NCBI GenBank assembly: GCA_037367405.1
Contig: JAZKJV010008883.1
Span: forward strand, 682,001-746,000
DNA length: 64,000 nucleotides
Source of the DNA: Ottelia alismoides
Lineage: Eukaryota > Streptophyta > Magnoliopsida > Alismatales > Hydrocharitaceae
Direction of reading: 5' to 3'
The translations under genes and the position numbers were made by a program. Shown here piece after piece: positions 23,287-35,839 of this stretch; position 1 is the stretch's first letter; every line of letters starts with the position of its first letter. The notes beneath the pieces were generated by a model. That model was given only the letters and a program-made list of their open reading frames with translations. It had not been told where the DNA came from and searched no databases.

Positions 23287-25048
23287 GGTATGTCTTAGGT
23301 TAATTTTTAGGAAATCCGGATGTTAGATATCCCCCGGTAGTCTAAACTCCGATTTCACTTGTGTATATTTTTCTATTTTTTCTGCATTTTTTTATTTATT
23401 TTGTTTTGCTTTATTTTTTATTTTATTGAGTCTATCTCTCTAACCATCATTTATTTTTCGTGTGAGGACCCGACGCGATAGAGCAGCTGCTTAAGTGATC
23501 GAGTATCTCAAGAGCATTGGAGGCCAACTTTTTCTGGTGATAAGCCGACTAAAAGAATGCATTAAAATTAAGAACAAGTGGAGTCGTGAGAAAGTGTAGA
23601 GTCCTTAGGAATTTATTTCATGAATTTATTTTAAATTTTGGTATAATTACACAATTCCTGTGGATTTCATTTGGAATCTCACGTGTATACTTGAACTTGG
23701 ACTTTCTCTTATGTGTGTTGAGACTTGTTTTACTCTCCGATGAGGGCGGGGCTCGACTTGAGTGGTGAAATTAGGATAGGTACATATGTGCCCTTCGTAG
23801 TTTAGGCCACACATCTTAGAAGAGTTAGTATCTTTTAAGATTCATAATGAGACGTACATAGACATGTACTACTTAGCCAAATTAAACTCAATTCTTCCCC
23901 ACTAATAGTATATTGTTTAGGTGTGATTTTCTCGATCTGCATGCATTTAGTGTAAATTTAAAATTCAGTTTTGCATAACACATGGAGAGTTCTAGGAGTC
24001 ATTGTAAGTATACCAACTTCTTAGCATGCATCATTGTTTCATGTTTGCATTCTGATTTCTGATTGCTCCGTTGTTTTACAACTTTGGATTAAAAAGAAAA
24101 TTGAGACTGAATGATAAACATGCTTTGTTGTGCTCAGATTAATTTTCAAGTGACAACCTAACTCCAAAATTGATATTGAATTGAGCCGGTTGATTAAACA
24201 AAAATTGGAATAAAAATAACCTTGTTTTACGGGTGCGTAAAGCCCTCATTGTTTGAATTTACTTGCAAGTGAGAGATATGAATACTAGGATAGAGCCAAG
24301 CCTGTATTATCATATTGACTACTGGTTCTAACAAATGATTAGCTACTTCTTAGTGAGGAAATGTGAGTACCCGGTAGAAGGTCTCGATTTCCTTAGTAGA
24401 GTGGGTGGTTTAGAGGACACTGTGTAAGGCTTCATCCTCAAGTAATGGGTAGCTGTATTTTTACGGTCTGTACTTACTCCCATACTACTTGAAAGTGGGT
24501 GCAGCTAGTCGTAAGAATCAGGCCAGTCTGTAGGGAAATACAGACACCTAACATCTCGTTAACTCCTTCAAAATTTGCATTTATCACCAAATAAAACTAA
24601 CAAGATAATTCGGTCGAACCTTTACGACCCTCACGTGTGGAGTTGGTGAATTTGGGGTTTGCATTGATTTGGTATTGTGGGAGTATTCTCTGCACATTCA
24701 AGTGCATCGTAGAACTAGCGCCTCATTGAATATCATGTTCTAATCAGTTCTTTTGCCTTTGAAGATGACTGATTGGGAGGATATTTATTCAGATTTTGTG
24801 AATTTCTCATTGAACCCTCCGAGAAGTACATCTTTAAAGGTCCATTCACAACCTGGACCAACCTGGACTCGTGACCTCTTGAGTTCAGGATCACTCACTT
24901 TTGGGATGGTCACTCACAAACCATTCCTTTTCTTTTCTCCCACCTCACCGAGGAAGATCTTCGCCTCGGTGAGAATATCTCAATTATTGAATCCTCTTCT
25001 AATCAAGACTATATTGTTCATCCATGTCTCTAAGAAGATCCGAGTAAA
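23287..25048 (+). other. Element B2 5' untranslated leader
   Basis: 1.76 kb without a convincing gene. The stretch around 23910-24035 (ending TTAGCATGCATCATTG) matches the leader of A. The stretch around 24350-24500 matches, on the opposite strand, the leader of C (about 43740-43910). The frame from 24753 to 25151 starts before the likely gag start and shows no gag motif. Confidence 0.65.
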
Positions 25049-26680
25049 ATGCTCCCGAAAAAGAAAGAGAGGAAGAAGAACACCCCAAGGCCCCCTTGAG
25101 GATGATACTAGCCTGACTAGTTGCATCTTAGCAGCAACAAGCCTTACTTAGAGCTCAGCTAGGAAAACTCAATGTTGGGGTTGAACCACCAATGGATGCG
25201 ACATACAACCCTGGATAGTATAGAATTCAGAATTATTTGAGTCCCGCTGAACCTGAAGTTTATTTTGAGTTGAAGCCCTTCTTGCTGCCGCACTTTGATG
25301 GAATTGTTCTGAGGGAGCCATATGCATTCCTAAGGGACAAGCTTAGAGTAGTCAAGAGGATTGACCGAAGGATTAATGAGTTAGACAGGAGCGTCTCCAA
25401 GATTCCCAGACAGATGAAGGAGTTGACTAAGAAGGTATATAAGATAAAGATACCCATCATGACTGCACATGCTGCTCCCGTATACCGAGTTCACCATGTT
25501 CAAAAGTAGCTGGTGTTAGGGCAAACCCAACCGTGATAGCAGGATCAGTCCTACACCCATTCGTCCCAACATCAGCCCCCATCCACAAAGATAATTCAGG
25601 AGGAGCCTCCACTGGTTTGAGAGGTGAATGAAGTAATGTATACACAGGACCTGGCCAGGCAGGGGAAGTACAGGGAGCCAACAGATTTACCAACATCCCT
25701 GACCTTTCACAACACCGCATTCACCTCCGCTCCACCTCCTTCACAACAAAGCCCTGGATGGCTGCCATCCCAGCAACAGCAGTGGAAGCAGTACCATAAG
25801 TATGGCCGACAGGGCCAGTACCAGGCGTCCCAATAGGGCCCGCAGTGTCAGCAAACCCCAGCTTCAGCAGCAATAGAGGCAGTACCTCGGCCAACAGGGC
25901 CAGTCTTCCCATTCTTCTTCTCAGTCTTCTCCACTTCCTTCTTCGTTTGGTCCCATGGACTCACAGTTTCAGTAGATACTCGATACACTTCGTTCCTATC
26001 ATATCGAAATTCATGACTTACGAGTGGATGTTAACCACCTATCCATATGGAGGGACGAGCAATCTGCACCCACTACCTCGATCCCAACCCAAGTTCAGGC
26101 TAACCCTAATAGGCTGAACTATTTTGGTTCTCAGCAGCATCTTGGTCAGGTATACTGTTCAACATCTCTTAGATCTGAACATGAGATTCTTTCGTGTGAC
26201 GAGGCTAACCGTATGTTACTCAGGAGAAGGATCATGATTGCACCTGACCTGGTGAGGGACCCGAGGAGGGGCCTCTCTGGAGCTCTACCTTAGGAGTCTT
26301 TAGAGGATGGGGAAGGAGAGATATCATATTCAGGGGCCCCATCAGCGCCATCCTAGGATCTTTTCTCAAAGAGCTGAGAAGATAAGGAGAATAATTTGTA
26401 GAATTAGTACCATAGAAATATCTCAGATTCTATGGAGGACCTTGCAACTCCGGTTGTGGCGGATACCACTACAGCTTCTTTTCCGCAATCTATAGTAGAT
26501 AGTTTTGATTTTTGATCCCATGTTGCATCAAAAGATTTATGTATGAACTACTCAGTTGCCATTAAATCAAAGAATGATCTTTCAGTTCAAGATTCAGATT
26601 CTTTATCTTTTGTTTACCTTGCTTCCATCCCTTTCCCCCGTGTTCTTACGGGAGGAAAGCACATAAAATGATTCAGAAAG
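25049..26680 (+). pseudogene. gag: Element B2 gag (degenerate, capsid core deleted)
   Basis: The frame resumes a Lys-rich start (MLPKKKERKK, 25049) with many stops. The first gag motif, VYFELKPFLLPHF, is at about 25258-25296. After PYAFLRD (about 25320) the sequence passes directly to the charged helix region RIDRRINELDRSVSKI (about 25358). The part of gag that in A and D carries the WxxxxDLxxxCPHH, FxxGL and DAAxGGS motifs is absent, a loss of roughly 150-200 codons. A Gln-rich region (25740-25880) and a decayed LRSG-like motif (about 26165) follow. Such a gag would not be expected to form particles. Confidence 0.75.
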
Positions 26681-27478
26681 ATGACCCCCGATATGGCACG
26701 GTTTTGTAAAGAGAATATAACAGCTAAGGTTCCATTTGATGAGTATGTGGCTAATCGTCCTGTATTCCAGAAATACCTTAAGGTGAGATGGACACCTACT
26801 AGGGTTAGCAGGAAGAAACCAAACCAATATGTGAAGACTCATGTATTGTCAGTAGCCATAACCTATTTTCTCAAGAATTGGCAACTACCAAGGAAAAAGA
26901 GGGGCATGGTTTCTCACTATGCGGAGAGTCATATCAATGACATTGCATTTGCACACACTCTTTTAGATAACAGTTCTTCAATCAACTTACTTCCCTTAGC
27001 CTTATATCAGAGATCGAAGTTGGGACCACTTCAGAGATCCAGAACTTTACTCTAATTCACAGATCATTCAACGAAGAGACCTAAGGGAGAAGTGAAGAAC
27101 GTCGTTATATCGATTGAGGGGCAGGACTATAAGGTTGACTTCACAGTCTTTGACATGAAGTTTTGTTCTCGGAGAGGTGAACCTTGAGATGAAGCCAACA
27201 AAATGGCAGCCATCTGATTCAGAGAGTAATACATAGTACTCATCTTCAGAGGCGGATTGCATAATGATTAGCACTGTTGGGATTTGGAGGCAAGTTCCTT
27301 TAGGACAGATCGAGATTGTTTCATCGAGAAATGAAATAGTGCATGATGTAGTCTGCTAGGTGTTTATTGATCTGGTGAAAGAGCATGTACCTATTCCCCT
27401 AATGACGTAGAGATCCATCAGGGTCTGTCAGCTCCATCCCCTTCGGAACAATCATGGGACATTGATGATGAGTTAGAC
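26681..27478 (+). pseudogene. pro: Element B2 pre-protease region and protease (degenerate)
   Basis: FDEYVANRPVFQKYLKVRW (about 26735) is shared with B1 and G. The active-site motif reads LLDNSSSINLLP (Asp at 26966), with Ser where the family has Gly after the second position, so activity is doubtful. A TAA interrupts the frame just after SRTLL (27053), at the Gln codon that is also a stop in A and G. The second half of the fold around ILGRPF is largely deleted near 27160. An acidic linker follows with several stops. Confidence 0.8.
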
Positions 27479-29160
27479 GTGGATTTGGTTGAATTACCGT
27501 ATTTCTTTGGCGATCCGACTCTCAGTACTTCTGAGTTGGTGGCGAGTGCTACACAATTGAGCCTACCTTCACGCACTACACGGCCATATTCAGATTCAGT
27601 CGAGCCAGATTTGCTTGATAATACCACATTGCCAAAATGGAAATCATTGCCTCCAACACTGAAGTATGCCTTTCTTGCAGGACCCAAAGAGAAATATCCT
27701 GTTATCATTAGCTCGTACTTGACTTTTGAACCTGAGTCTAGGTTGTTAGAGGTCTTAGAGTGGAACCACCAAGAAATAGGTTGAACGGTGTCAGATCTCG
27801 TGGGGATCAACCCTTCTCTCTGCTCGCACCACATTTTACTAAAGATAATGTGAGACCTTCCCCTGAGTTCCAAAGGAGACTTAACCCCAATCCACGAGAA
27901 GTAGTGAAGAATGAGATTGAGAAATGGTGAAAATTTGGGTTTATGTACCATATTTCTTACTCCAAGTGGGTGGACCCGCTTCATGTTATCCCGAAGAAGT
28001 CGAGAATTCAGATGGTCACCAATGAAGAATGGATAGAGATCATCACACGAGTACCCACGTCATGGCACGTTTGTGTCGACTACAGGTGCCTGAATGTTGC
28101 GACAAAGAAAGACCACCTTCCCTTGCGATTCATTGATCAGATCTTCTAGAGACTCGTAGGGAAAGTGTTCTTCTATTTTTTTGATGAGTACTTAGGCTAC
28201 AACCAGGTAGCTATAGCCCCTGAGGACAAGGAAAAGACCACATTCACATGTCCATTCGGCAGTTACGTGTTCATGCGCATGCCATTCGGGCTCTGTAATG
28301 CCACATGCACTTTTCAATGGTGCATGATTGATGTATTTACCGAGATGGTGGGAGCTTTTCTAGAAGTGTTCATGGATGACTTCTTGGTTCATGGTAATTC
28401 CTTTGATATATGTTTAGAGAACATGGACCGAGTTCTCAGATGGTGTAGGGAGGTAAATTTGGTACTCTCCTGGGAAAAGAGTCACTTTATGGTGACAGAG
28501 GGTATCATGTTGGTGCATGTCATCTCCAAAGGGGAATGAAGGTTGACCCTCTCAAGGCGGAGGTGATCAAGAAACTCGATCCACCTACCAACGTGAAGTC
28601 AGTGAGGTCATTTCTAGGGCATGTTGGATTCTACAAAAGATTTATTCAAGATTTTTTGAAAATTGCCCGCCCATTGTCTGAGCTCTTAGGGAAAGACACC
28701 GAGTTCGTCATAGATCAGAGGTGTCTAGGGCCCTTTGAGCTCTTCAAGATGAAGATGTGTGCCTTGCCTATCCTACAAGCTCCTGACTGGTCTCTCCCCT
28801 TTGAGATCATGACTAAATCTTCAGATTTCACTATTGGAGTGGTGTTAGGACAACGACGAGAGGGGATCCCATTTGCGATCCGCTACACGAGCAAAGTATT
28901 GGACCTACACAGAAGAACAACATCGTGACTGAAAAGTAAATGCTCATTGTAGTATGGTACCTCGAGAAGTTCAAGTCGCATTTTTTTGGGTTCTAAAATG
29001 ATAATCTAGACTGATCACACTACCATTCGATACTTAATGGAAAAGAAGGACACGAAGGCATGCCTTCTTAGGTGGATTTTTCTCCTCTAGGAGTTTGATT
29101 TGGAGATAAAAGATAAACCTGGAGTGCAGAGTGTTGTGGCTGATCACCTCTCCCAGATTG
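27479..29160 (+). pseudogene. pol: Element B2 reverse transcriptase and RNase H (degenerate)
   Basis: LPPTLKYAFLAG (about 27650) opens the RT region. Recognisable blocks are WHVCVDYRCLN (about 28060), NQVAIAPEDKEKTTFTCPF, MPFGLCNATCTFQ and FMDD (28369-28380), so the catalytic aspartates remain. SFLGHVGFYKRFIQDF (about 28605) and RNase H blocks (FEIMTKSSDFTIGVVLGQ, about 28802; the first RNase H Asp is changed here) follow. Stops lie at 27782 (TGA, relatives have Trp) and 28147 (TAG). A one-base change near 28535 shifts the frame, and the rest of RNase H to 29160 has several stops. Confidence 0.88.
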
Positions 29161-30566
29161 AGCTTAAGGATTCTCTTGATTTTGAGCATATTAGGGAGAC
29201 CTTCCCAGAAGAGTCAAATTGTGTTATTGACTCACTCCTGTGGTATGCCAACGTGAGAACTTTCTTGTCCCCATGCAAGTTTCCCACGGTTGGACTAGGA
29301 GCAACATTTACCGACTGAAGTCGGATTCAAGGAAACACCACAAAGATGATCCGTTCCTTTTCTTTGAAGGGTCGAACTTGTGTTTGGAGAAAATGTATTC
29401 CTTAGGAGGAATACCAGAGTGTCCTAATGTATTGTCATTCTCTTGAGGCTGGAGGGCACCACTCGAGGAAGAGAACCGCTCACAAGGTACTTCAATGTGG
29501 ATTGTACTGGTCAACCATGTTTAGAGATGTTTTTGATTTTGTACGGTCGTGCCCGATTTGTTAGAGGATGGGAGGAATAGTACACATAGAGCTGAGATGC
29601 CCAAGCAGCATGTGAACATCTACAATGTTTTTGATGCATGGGGCATAGATTTTATGGGTCCCTTTCCCAATAGACAAGGATACGAGTACATCTTGTTGGC
29701 GGTTGACTATTTGTCTAGGTGGTTGGAGAATATCCCAACCCAAACTGCAGACAACAAGAATGTTTGTAAGTTTGTGAGAGATCATATTCTTGCTAGGTTT
29801 GGGGTGCCAAAAAGTTTTGATATCAGATGGGGCTAGCCACTTCGTGAATCGAGATGTGAGATATTTAGCTAAGGACTATGGGTTTGAGCACAGAGTCACT
29901 AGTCCTTACCATCCACAGACCAATTGCATGGTAGAGGTTTCGAACAAAGAGGTGAAGAGTATTTTGTAGAAGCTTGTTCATCCCAATAGGAAGAACATGT
30001 CCCAACTCTTGGACAAAGTTCTATGGGACTATAGGACAACCTAGAAGACACCTTTGGGCACTTCATCATTCAGATAGATCTATGGCAAGCCATGCCATTT
30101 GCCCGTAGAGATGATTCACAAATCCGAATGGGCAATTATGCAGATTAATTGGAGTTGTCACCTAGGGAAGCTTTGTTGTGATTTGAACTTGAATGAGCTT
30201 GTGGAAATTCGAAACAGGGCATATGACGACAATTTGATTTATAAGGACAAAGTAAAGAGATGGCATGATCATCACATTAGGTGCAAAGACTTTGTCCATG
30301 GGCAAAAGATATGGTTTTTTAATGCCAAGTTAAAGATGTTCTATGGGAGTCTCAAATCTAAGTGGACGGATCCCTTTGTTGTTAAGAAAGTGCACGGGAA
30401 TGGAAGTGTAGAGATAGATGATCTCACAAATAGTGCCCAATCCCATGTGGTGAATCAACAACTATTGAAGCATTTCATAGATTCGAAGCAGCAGTTAGTC
30501 CAAGTCGAGGTCATCAACTTCATGCAGAGTGAGCACAGAGTAGATACATCATATTACTCTTCATGA
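29161..30566 (+). pseudogene. int: Element B2 integrase (degenerate)
   Basis: The HHCC region is legible across frameshifts at about 29425-29565. The catalytic residues are present: Asp 29648 (WGIDFMGPF), Asp 29826 (SDGASHF) and Glu 29934, the last two with normal 35-residue spacing, but an extra base near 29815 separates the first Asp from the rest. TAG stops follow at about 29968 and beyond. The C-terminal part (30099-30566) is open to TGA 30564 and has KSKWTDPFVV, a GPF module with Gly changed to Asp. Confidence 0.88.
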
Positions 30567-30700
30567 AGATGCAACATCAAGATTCAACAGCTTAGAAGAT
30601 TCACTCACTCTTGTACGTTCTCCCTCCATCTTATATAGTCTTCTTCACCGTTCTCTTAATATTCTTCAGATCTCATCGGTTCTCACACTTACTCATGTCC

Positions 30701-30959
30701 TATACTTAGGCTGACCAGAGCCTAACTATAGGGGGGACCGATGCCTGCCATGTGTATATACACTTATCCATTTCTCCTCTTCACCTCATCTGTCCCATTT
30801 TTGCTCTTCTTCTACACTTAGGCTGATCAGAGCCTAAGTATTGGGGGTAGATCGACTTCCGTACTTTTTGTCATTTTAACTCTCCTACGCTTAGCACGAG
30901 CTATGTTTTTTCCTCGCTTCTTGTGCTATGAGGACATAGCACATGCTAAGTATAGGGGG
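30701..30959 (+). repeat. Array of three hairpin/polypurine modules in B2
   Basis: Module 1 (30701-30736) has 12-base arms TATACTTAGGCT/AGCCTAACTATA with one mismatch, then GGGGGG. Module 2 (30814-30847) has arms ACACTTAGGCT/AGCCTAAGTAT with one mismatch, followed by TGGGGG. Module 3 (30886-30959) is a longer stem (about 16 bases, TTAGCACGAGCTATGT pairing with ACATAGCACATGCTAA with a mismatch) ending AAGTATAGGGGG. The loop sequences and the arm bases next to the loop differ from those in A, but the design is the same. Confidence 0.9.
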
Positions 30960-31487
30960 TCTGTATATAATACATATAAACTTTACCCATAGCTTGTACA
31001 TTCACATATTTATATATACATATATTGTGAAATATTTATGTGATGGGTAAAAACTAAAAAAACAACTAATAAGTTAAGTTGGTTTCGTCCTTGACACCTA
31101 CACTTTTACACAAGACTTGCGATGTTCAAGGACATTTGGTTTTTGAGGACTTAAGATAAGATTCAGAGTTAACCAACCTTTGCCATTATGGGTCTTCGAC
31201 TTATTATTCACACTTCCTTGATTTTAAACATTTGTATGTTATATCGCGTACGTAATCTCCTCCCTAAGAATATGACATGTACTTCACATGCATGACTGCA
31301 GTTATGATGCTCGAGGATGGGATAAAATCGATGAAGCCTTCATGAAATCTGAGTGTCAACAACCATTATTCGGTATGAGAACAAGGTTTCTTGTACCAAT
31401 CTCTTGATCTACCTAAGTGACAGGGTGTGATGAAATCAAAATTTTTTGTCGATCTACCTAAGTAACAGCAGTGGAGCTAGTCAAAAT

Positions 31488-31512
31488 TATATATATATAT
31501 ATATATATATAT
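31488..31512. repeat. (AT)n microsatellite
   Basis: About twelve AT units within the B2 3' UTR. Confidence 0.9.
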
Positions 31513-32228
31513 TGAAAGAAAATCTCTTACCATACAAAGATAAATATCAAGGATCTTCCACTAAAGGAGAGCGCTCCCAACCAATTTAAAGTGTCCACTT
31601 AGACCACCCCTATTAGGACCACAGTCGGGCTAGAACCCAAAAAGGGCTCTACATCGTAAATGCTACAAGTCTAGGTGTAGAAAGTATATTAGATACTCAA
31701 AAATGCACATCCTGGTGTACTCCCAGGAAAATAAATGCAGACGACTCCAACTTCTCTTGACAGATGCACCGATAAACACCAAAAAAACATAAGTATTGAG
31801 TTAATAAGGCACTCGAGTGATTCCTTGTTCCTATGAGAGGGAGAGAAGAATTGACACAAACATATGCCCTTGCAACTATCGGCCATTCACATTCACTTTT
31901 AAGTCTGATAAACTAAAGAGACGGTGGATTGATTGCCTGAACTGTTTTATTCCCTGGTATTGAGGGTTGGGTCCTTAGGAGAGTCTCTAGGACTGGAACC
32001 TAGGGTGACATCTTGACTCTACTCTTTTTTACTGCAGTCTACACTTTAAGATCATATATTTAATACATATTTACACTCAGAGAATCTGATGATTAAGGAA
32101 GTTGGATACCTTTTGATTAGGGTTGGGTTCAACTTACAATTGCAAGTCAACAAGTCAAGAGTTCTTGAACGAATCAAGTCATGTTCTTCACTTGCACAGT
32201 AGGGGGTATGTTCAACTTATTCTTTATT

Positions 32229-32266
32229 ATTTGCTTGAGGTCGATCATAGTTTAAGTATATGAGGA
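32229..32266 (+). other. Polypurine tract region of B2 (decayed)
   Basis: TTTGCTTGAGG...AAGTATATGAGGA lies directly before the LTR start. By comparison with A, the G run has been interrupted. Confidence 0.7.
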
Positions 32267-35200
32267 TGATGAATCTGTGATTCATCATATTATTTATCAT
32301 TCATTATCCTCTTTATTTAAACTGTTCAACAAAATATGTAATTAATTGACTAAAATTAACATCTAACATAGTGCACATAATTAACCCTAATTTGAGTGTA
32401 TATATTGTATATATTTGTTTTGGTCTCAAAAAGAAATAAAAAATACAAAATTTTTAATAATAAATGATGTAAAATAAAGGAGTTATTCACTTGTAAATAG
32501 CCCAAACTTTTGTATTCTTTTAATAATTCCATATCAACTTCTTCAGTTTTTCTTTCTCTAACATGTATATATAAATGTATATCAAATACAAAAATATAAA
32601 ATAAAATCCATCATCAATAAATACTCTTAGATATCAAAGACAAAAGGTCGTAAAGTACAACTTTTCGACCACATTCTCACTCCGTATGAACTCCAAATTC
32701 ACCAAACTCACTTTTAAAGTTCAAGTTAGAAAATTATCTATCCATTGAAAATGGTCTCATTAAAATGGGAGCACGTTTGTAAAATATGAGTTTTGCGACC
32801 TAGTTGTATATTGTATATATGTCCCATTTATTTATTTATTTTTCTTAATTAATAAAACCCAAGAAAATTAGATTAAGTTGTAAATATATATATCTTATAT
32901 TTTCCTTGATTTTATTTGATTTTTTTATCTTATTTTTACAATTACAAAAATTTTTGAAAATCCAAAAATTAGGTATTTTATACCTATAAGATGCCCCAGA
33001 AATACTTTTTGTACATATGATTTATTTTGATTTTCAGTCCTTGACAAAAGCAATAGGTCTCGTCAAGACGAGAAACTTTCATATTGATCACTTGATTTGA
33101 CTCCTTTTGTTATTTCTTTTTTATTTTTCATTTTATTTAGTTTGTGATTTTTCTAGGAGCGATATATGGCAGCTCCTGGAGTCGCCACGTGTCACCCCAT
33201 TTTTAATATTTTTGTAATTTTATCAATCTTATTTTATTTTGTTTTATTTTACTTATTTATTATTTTAAATTTTTACTTATTTTTTTATTATCTACCTACT
33301 TATTTATTTACTACTTCTATTTTAATTTGTTATTATTATTCTTTTATTTAATTTTAATGTTATTTTTTTAATTTCATCGCCATGTGGCAGCCTTAGGGTG
33401 TGCCATGTGGCCCACCTCTCTCTCTCTCCCACTCGCCCATGCAACCCACACGCATGATCCGTGCACTCCTTATCTCCCTCATGTCCTCCCCTCTCATCCA
33501 CCTTTCCCTCATCTCTCTCTCTCTATCTCTCATCGCCTCACCCGCCATCCTTGCGCGCCTCCCCATTTACGCGCACGACTTGCATACATACATGCACTCA
33601 CCTCTTTCCCTCACGCTATCTCTCTCTCTCTCTCTATCTCTTCACACTCCCCCAAACATTGTGCACGACCTGAGCCCCTCTGACCATGATCTCCACCCAC
33701 GACTGGACCTCCCACACCCCAATCTCTCCATGATTCCACGTCTTACAGCCTCACCCCAACCACCCCTAAAAGGGCCACTCTGCCTCCCTGGGAACCCATC
33801 CGCCATTTTCTAGAAAGAACGAGTGAGCTCCAACCTCCTCAGGTGGCAGTTGAGGGGTTCCTCGTTGAGAGAAGACCCTCCGTCTTCCGGCGAGATCCAA
33901 ACCAGGACTCCATCCTCCTTTGCTACAGTCACGCATCACAGCTGTTTAGCTCGACCTCAGCCACAGCTTGAGCGAAAACCCTGACCGAGCTCCTCGTTTA
34001 ATCCATTCCCATGCAACTCTTCAATCCAATCACCCTCCAGTATCATGTAAATCTTTTAGACCTTCTTCTTCCCCCGATTCACTCGCTCATTTTCTCCCTA
34101 CATTCCTTCTCTTCCCCGATCACCATCGCTTCCACACCGATCTCATACCATGTACACCACGCTCGCTCTTGTGTGCTCTGCCCTCCTCCCACCATCTTCA
34201 TCTTCCCACTCGTACGACCTCCTTACTGCAAACGTGGGCCCGCCTTCATCATCGTTCATACCACCGCGGACACTTCCTCCATCAACTCCCTATTCGAGCT
34301 TTCGCCCACCGACACCTCAAGTTATGTACCTTCGCCATCGACAACAACAGCCGCCAGCCGAAGCTCCGCTCCTTCTGCCAGTTCCCCTATTTCTAAGCAC
34401 TTCGACTCCACCGCATCTCCGCCGGCTGCGCTTCTCCATCTCGATTAACCGCTCTCGCTGATCCCCTTCACTGCCCGTCGCTCGGTCGATTGTGTGTCGA
34501 CCGGTCGAGATCTCTCCATGACGCTATCCCGCGAGCAGCATCGCCTCCTCAGACCGCACGTCCAGCTGCCTTCATAGCTCAGCCACCCGCTCCGACCGTA
34601 CGCCACGGATCGAGTCACTCCTCATCACCGAGTGCCTCAACAGGAGAGCCCACGCACCAGCATCGCGACAGCCGACCACCAGTCACATCACCTCCTCGAG
34701 CTACGAGCTTGCTCCCTCATGTAGCGGCCTCGTCTCCATCTCCTTCTCACATGAAGAGCATGTGATGTGAGGGAAAATATACATTGACACCCCTGGACTT
34801 GCAGCCATTCACGCATACGTCCCTACCAGCTAAAGCCACATGTGATGCACATGCTTCTTGGAAAAACTGCCTAAGACCCCTTCAGGGTCCTAGTACTTGC
34901 TCCACAAGTATTTATTTTTATTTTGTCTTTTTTTTGCATTTTGATCCATGTGTTTAGACCTTAATTAGAACCTTCATTTAGCATCTTTTTATCATTCTAA
35001 AAATTGCATTGTGTAGAACAATTATTTCTTTATCTTGTGAATATTTAATTAAAATTTTATGAATTTTGATTTACTTAATATAATTAATTTGGTGAAAACT
35101 TGCATAGTTTACTCATTTTATGCTCTAAAATAGCTATTAAAATATTCACTTCTCTAAAAATTCTCGAAAATACATAATACAGAGTTTTAAATGTGTTCTA

Positions 35201-35839
35201 CATTATGCCCAAAAATCATCATATTTGCATGCATATCGAGGTCATAATATATTAAACGATGATTCTCGTAATTAATTTTTAATTAAATCCACATTTAGTA
35301 TTTTAAAGAATTAAAAATTGTTCTGGATATCTCTAATATACACCTATCTATGATAATTTAATCTCTGAAAAATGTTGGTGTTTGGTATTTATTAAAATTA
35401 ATTTCTTGAAATCCCTAAATAGATATTTAATTTGTAATTAATTTATATTTCACCCGAAAATTCCTAAAAAAATTACTATAGCTTAATTTCATCATTTTTT
35501 ATATTCTAGCCGAGTTTCATAATTTTTAGACATAGTTTTGATGAAAATTGCATTTTAGTCTCTGAACTTTGCCAAATTTACATTTTCATCCATTAATTAT
35601 GTTTAAAAATTCTAAAAAATACCTCTCTGAAAATCTGATTCTAGATCAACTATAATTCAACCGTAGGAGATAGTGGTCTTCTAGAGTTCAACCTTGGTCT
35701 TGCCCAAGTAAAATAAATAAATTGACAGCTCGCTTTAATTGGATAACTCGTTAAGTGTTCTTTTTGATAAATCTAGATCTTCCCGACTACATCGCATTCT
35801 AAGATACCTTAACTAAAAGGGGGAATTTGTCATTTATCA
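32267..35839 (+). repeat. Element B2 3' LTR
   Basis: 3573 bp from TGATGAATC to TTTATCA. The first 21 bases form a perfect palindrome (TGATGAATC-tgt-GATTCATCA). An AT-rich first kilobase is followed by a pyrimidine-rich, GC-richer region (33380-34760, with CTCTCT runs), then AT-rich sequence matching 22270-23266. Frames in the GC-richer part (for example 33968-34461) look accidental. Confidence 0.9.

Larger units (their letters stand above)
30567..32266 (+). other. Element B2 3' untranslated region
   Basis: 1.7 kb without an env-like gene. It begins with three hairpin/polypurine modules (30701-30959), then mixed AT-rich sequence including an (AT)n run at 31488-31512, and ends with a decayed polypurine tract. 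Blocks around 31080-31420 and 32030-32200 show no coding pattern. Confidence 0.7.
21922..35839 (+). mobile_element. Element B2: Athila-type retrotransposon with truncated 5' LTR
   Basis: The element has about 1.35 kb of LTR (missing its first 2.2 kb), a degenerate primer site, leader, gag with a central deletion, protease, RT-RNase H, integrase, 3' UTR with three hairpin/polypurine modules and a complete 3.57-kb 3' LTR. It is the same family as B1 and more decayed than A (many stops and frameshifts in every domain). A target duplication cannot be tested because the left end is missing. Confidence 0.9.

Noticed and set aside
33166..33351. Hydrophobic Phe/Tyr/Leu-rich frame that might be a membrane peptide
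   Set aside because: It lies in a T-rich part of an LTR; such composition gives hydrophobic codons by chance.
33384..34765. Several open frames rich in Ser, Pro and Leu in the B2 LTR
   Set aside because: They result from pyrimidine-rich low-complexity sequence (CT runs) within an LTR; no motif is seen and several frames overlap.
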